Assembly (NCBI RefSeq): GCF_008830185.1 | Contig: NZ_WAGX01000004.1 | Span: 868,001-932,000, forward strand | Origin: Candidatus Galacturonatibacter soehngenii | Lineage (GTDB): Bacteria; Bacillota; Clostridia; Lachnospirales; Lachnospiraceae | Direction of reading: 5' to 3' | DNA length: 64,000 nt | Shown here: in pieces, positions 63,633-64,000 of the stretch | Layout of the letters: each line of letters starts with the position of its first letter | How positions within the stretch are numbered: position 1 is the first letter of the stretch | The notes under the pieces: model-generated | What the model was told of the DNA's origin: nothing | Database searches by the model: none | Seen by the model: the letters and a program-made list of their open reading frames with translations, nothing else | Program-made: the position numbers and the translations under genes

Positions 63633-63964
63633 TAGAAATCCCCCTTTGTATCTTATAAACATAGTACTTTTAAAAATTCATATGCTATTATAGCATAGCT
63701 CTTTCTATAATACTAGTAGTTATCTTCGTCATAATTTTACGATTATATTACAATAACCTTATATTTCTTGTCACCCTTTGTATTTCTTATTTTCAAAGCA
63801 AATCTACCTCTTAATTTTCCTTTATTTATTCTTATTTTTGACATATAATGATAGGGGACAATGCGTTTGCTTGCGATTTTCCCTGAGGGGTTTTACATAG
63901 AAAAGTACGAAGAACTTTTTTAATGCAATAAACACTCTTAATCTAGAGTTACAAAGGAGCAATT
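63633..63964. other. Gap upstream of the right-edge gene
   Basis: Very AT-rich. It contains a 7-3-7 palindrome TATGCTA-TTA-TAGCATA (63681-63697) that includes a minus-strand TATAAT for the CmpB-like gene, a TATAAT (63844-63849) facing right without a good -35, and a short hairpin AAAAGT/ACTTTT plus T-run (about 63900-63921) that could be a weak attenuator. No RNA family was recognised. Confidence 0.4.
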
Positions 63965-64000
63965 ATGAATTTAATCTATGATATATGGACAGAAAAGGAA
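63965..64000 (+). CDS. Unidentified gene, 3'-truncated by window edge
   Basis: AAAGGAG lies 5-6 bases before ATG 63965, and twelve codons (MNLIYDIWTEKE) run to the edge. The ribosome site makes a real start likely; nothing can be said about the product. Confidence 0.55.
   Translation, partial: MNLIYDIWTEKE

Noticed and set aside
3-64000. CRISPR arrays, insertion sequences, prophage, tRNA or rRNA genes
   Set aside because: No spaced identical repeats, transposase or phage-like genes, or recognisable tRNA/rRNA sequence were seen on reading the gaps.

Overview
The window is low-GC DNA with strong AAGGAGG-type ribosome binding sites, canonical TTGACA/TATAAT promoters and U-tailed hairpin terminators. 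Gene content is that of an anaerobic, plant-polysaccharide-degrading Firmicute: many glycoside hydrolases, polysaccharide lyases, sugar ABC importers, an H-NOX chemoreceptor and clostridial ferredoxin-type proteins. A Lachnospiraceae member (Lachnoclostridium / Clostridium phytofermentans-like) is the best inference. Almost every gene lies on the minus strand. No rRNA, tRNA, insertion sequence, prophage or CRISPR array was seen.

Layout. 1-561: 3' part of a GntR/UTRA regulator. 572-4337: a heterodimeric multidrug-type ABC exporter preceded by a promoter, a palindromic operator, a 27-residue leader peptide and an intrinsic terminator, which looks like a translation-dependent attenuator. 4484-5344: HDOD protein. 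5410-10393: two-component system plus MacB/FtsX-type ABC transporter. 10465-13039: arabinoside operon (GH43, GH51). 13077-15007: H-NOX methyl-accepting chemotaxis protein. 15091-18085: cbiMNQO cobalt importer under a cobalamin riboswitch. 18165-23732: mixed genes (ferredoxin-containing aldo/keto reductase, tandem RhaM-like protein, DD-carboxypeptidase, ZIP transporter, TspO, Fur-controlled FeoB-associated protein).

23757-31524 is a beta-mannoside module: LacI regulator, binding protein, two permeases, GH130 phosphorylase, SGNH esterase and mannose-6-phosphate isomerase. A perfect LacI-type operator lies just downstream of a consensus promoter. 31704-44806 is a rhamnogalacturonan-I module: importer, PL11 lyase, NodB-type deacetylase, PL26/YetA-type lyase, YesS-like membrane AraC regulator and a CE12-type acetylesterase. 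44866-51710 holds housekeeping genes (aspartokinase, PfkB kinase, ScpA/ScpB, phosphoesterase, lipoprotein, second DD-carboxypeptidase). 51784-62237 is a beta-galactoside-type module: DUF5107-TPR protein, GH35, amidohydrolase, cupin-AraC regulator, a 41-codon ORF and GH2. Two target promoters carry TTGCT elements repeated at exactly 21 bp. 62315-64000: hemerythrin and ferredoxin pair, a CmpB-like membrane protein and the first 12 codons of an unidentified gene.

The polysaccharide modules share one plan: a sensor-regulator beside its target operon, uptake of oligosaccharides, intracellular cleavage and, for mannan, entry into glycolysis through ManA. The most noteworthy signals are the leader-peptide attenuator of the ABC exporter, the 21-bp direct repeats of the GH2/GH35 regulon, the H-NOX receptor with every key haem-pocket residue in register, and several small conserved-looking genes without a known role.
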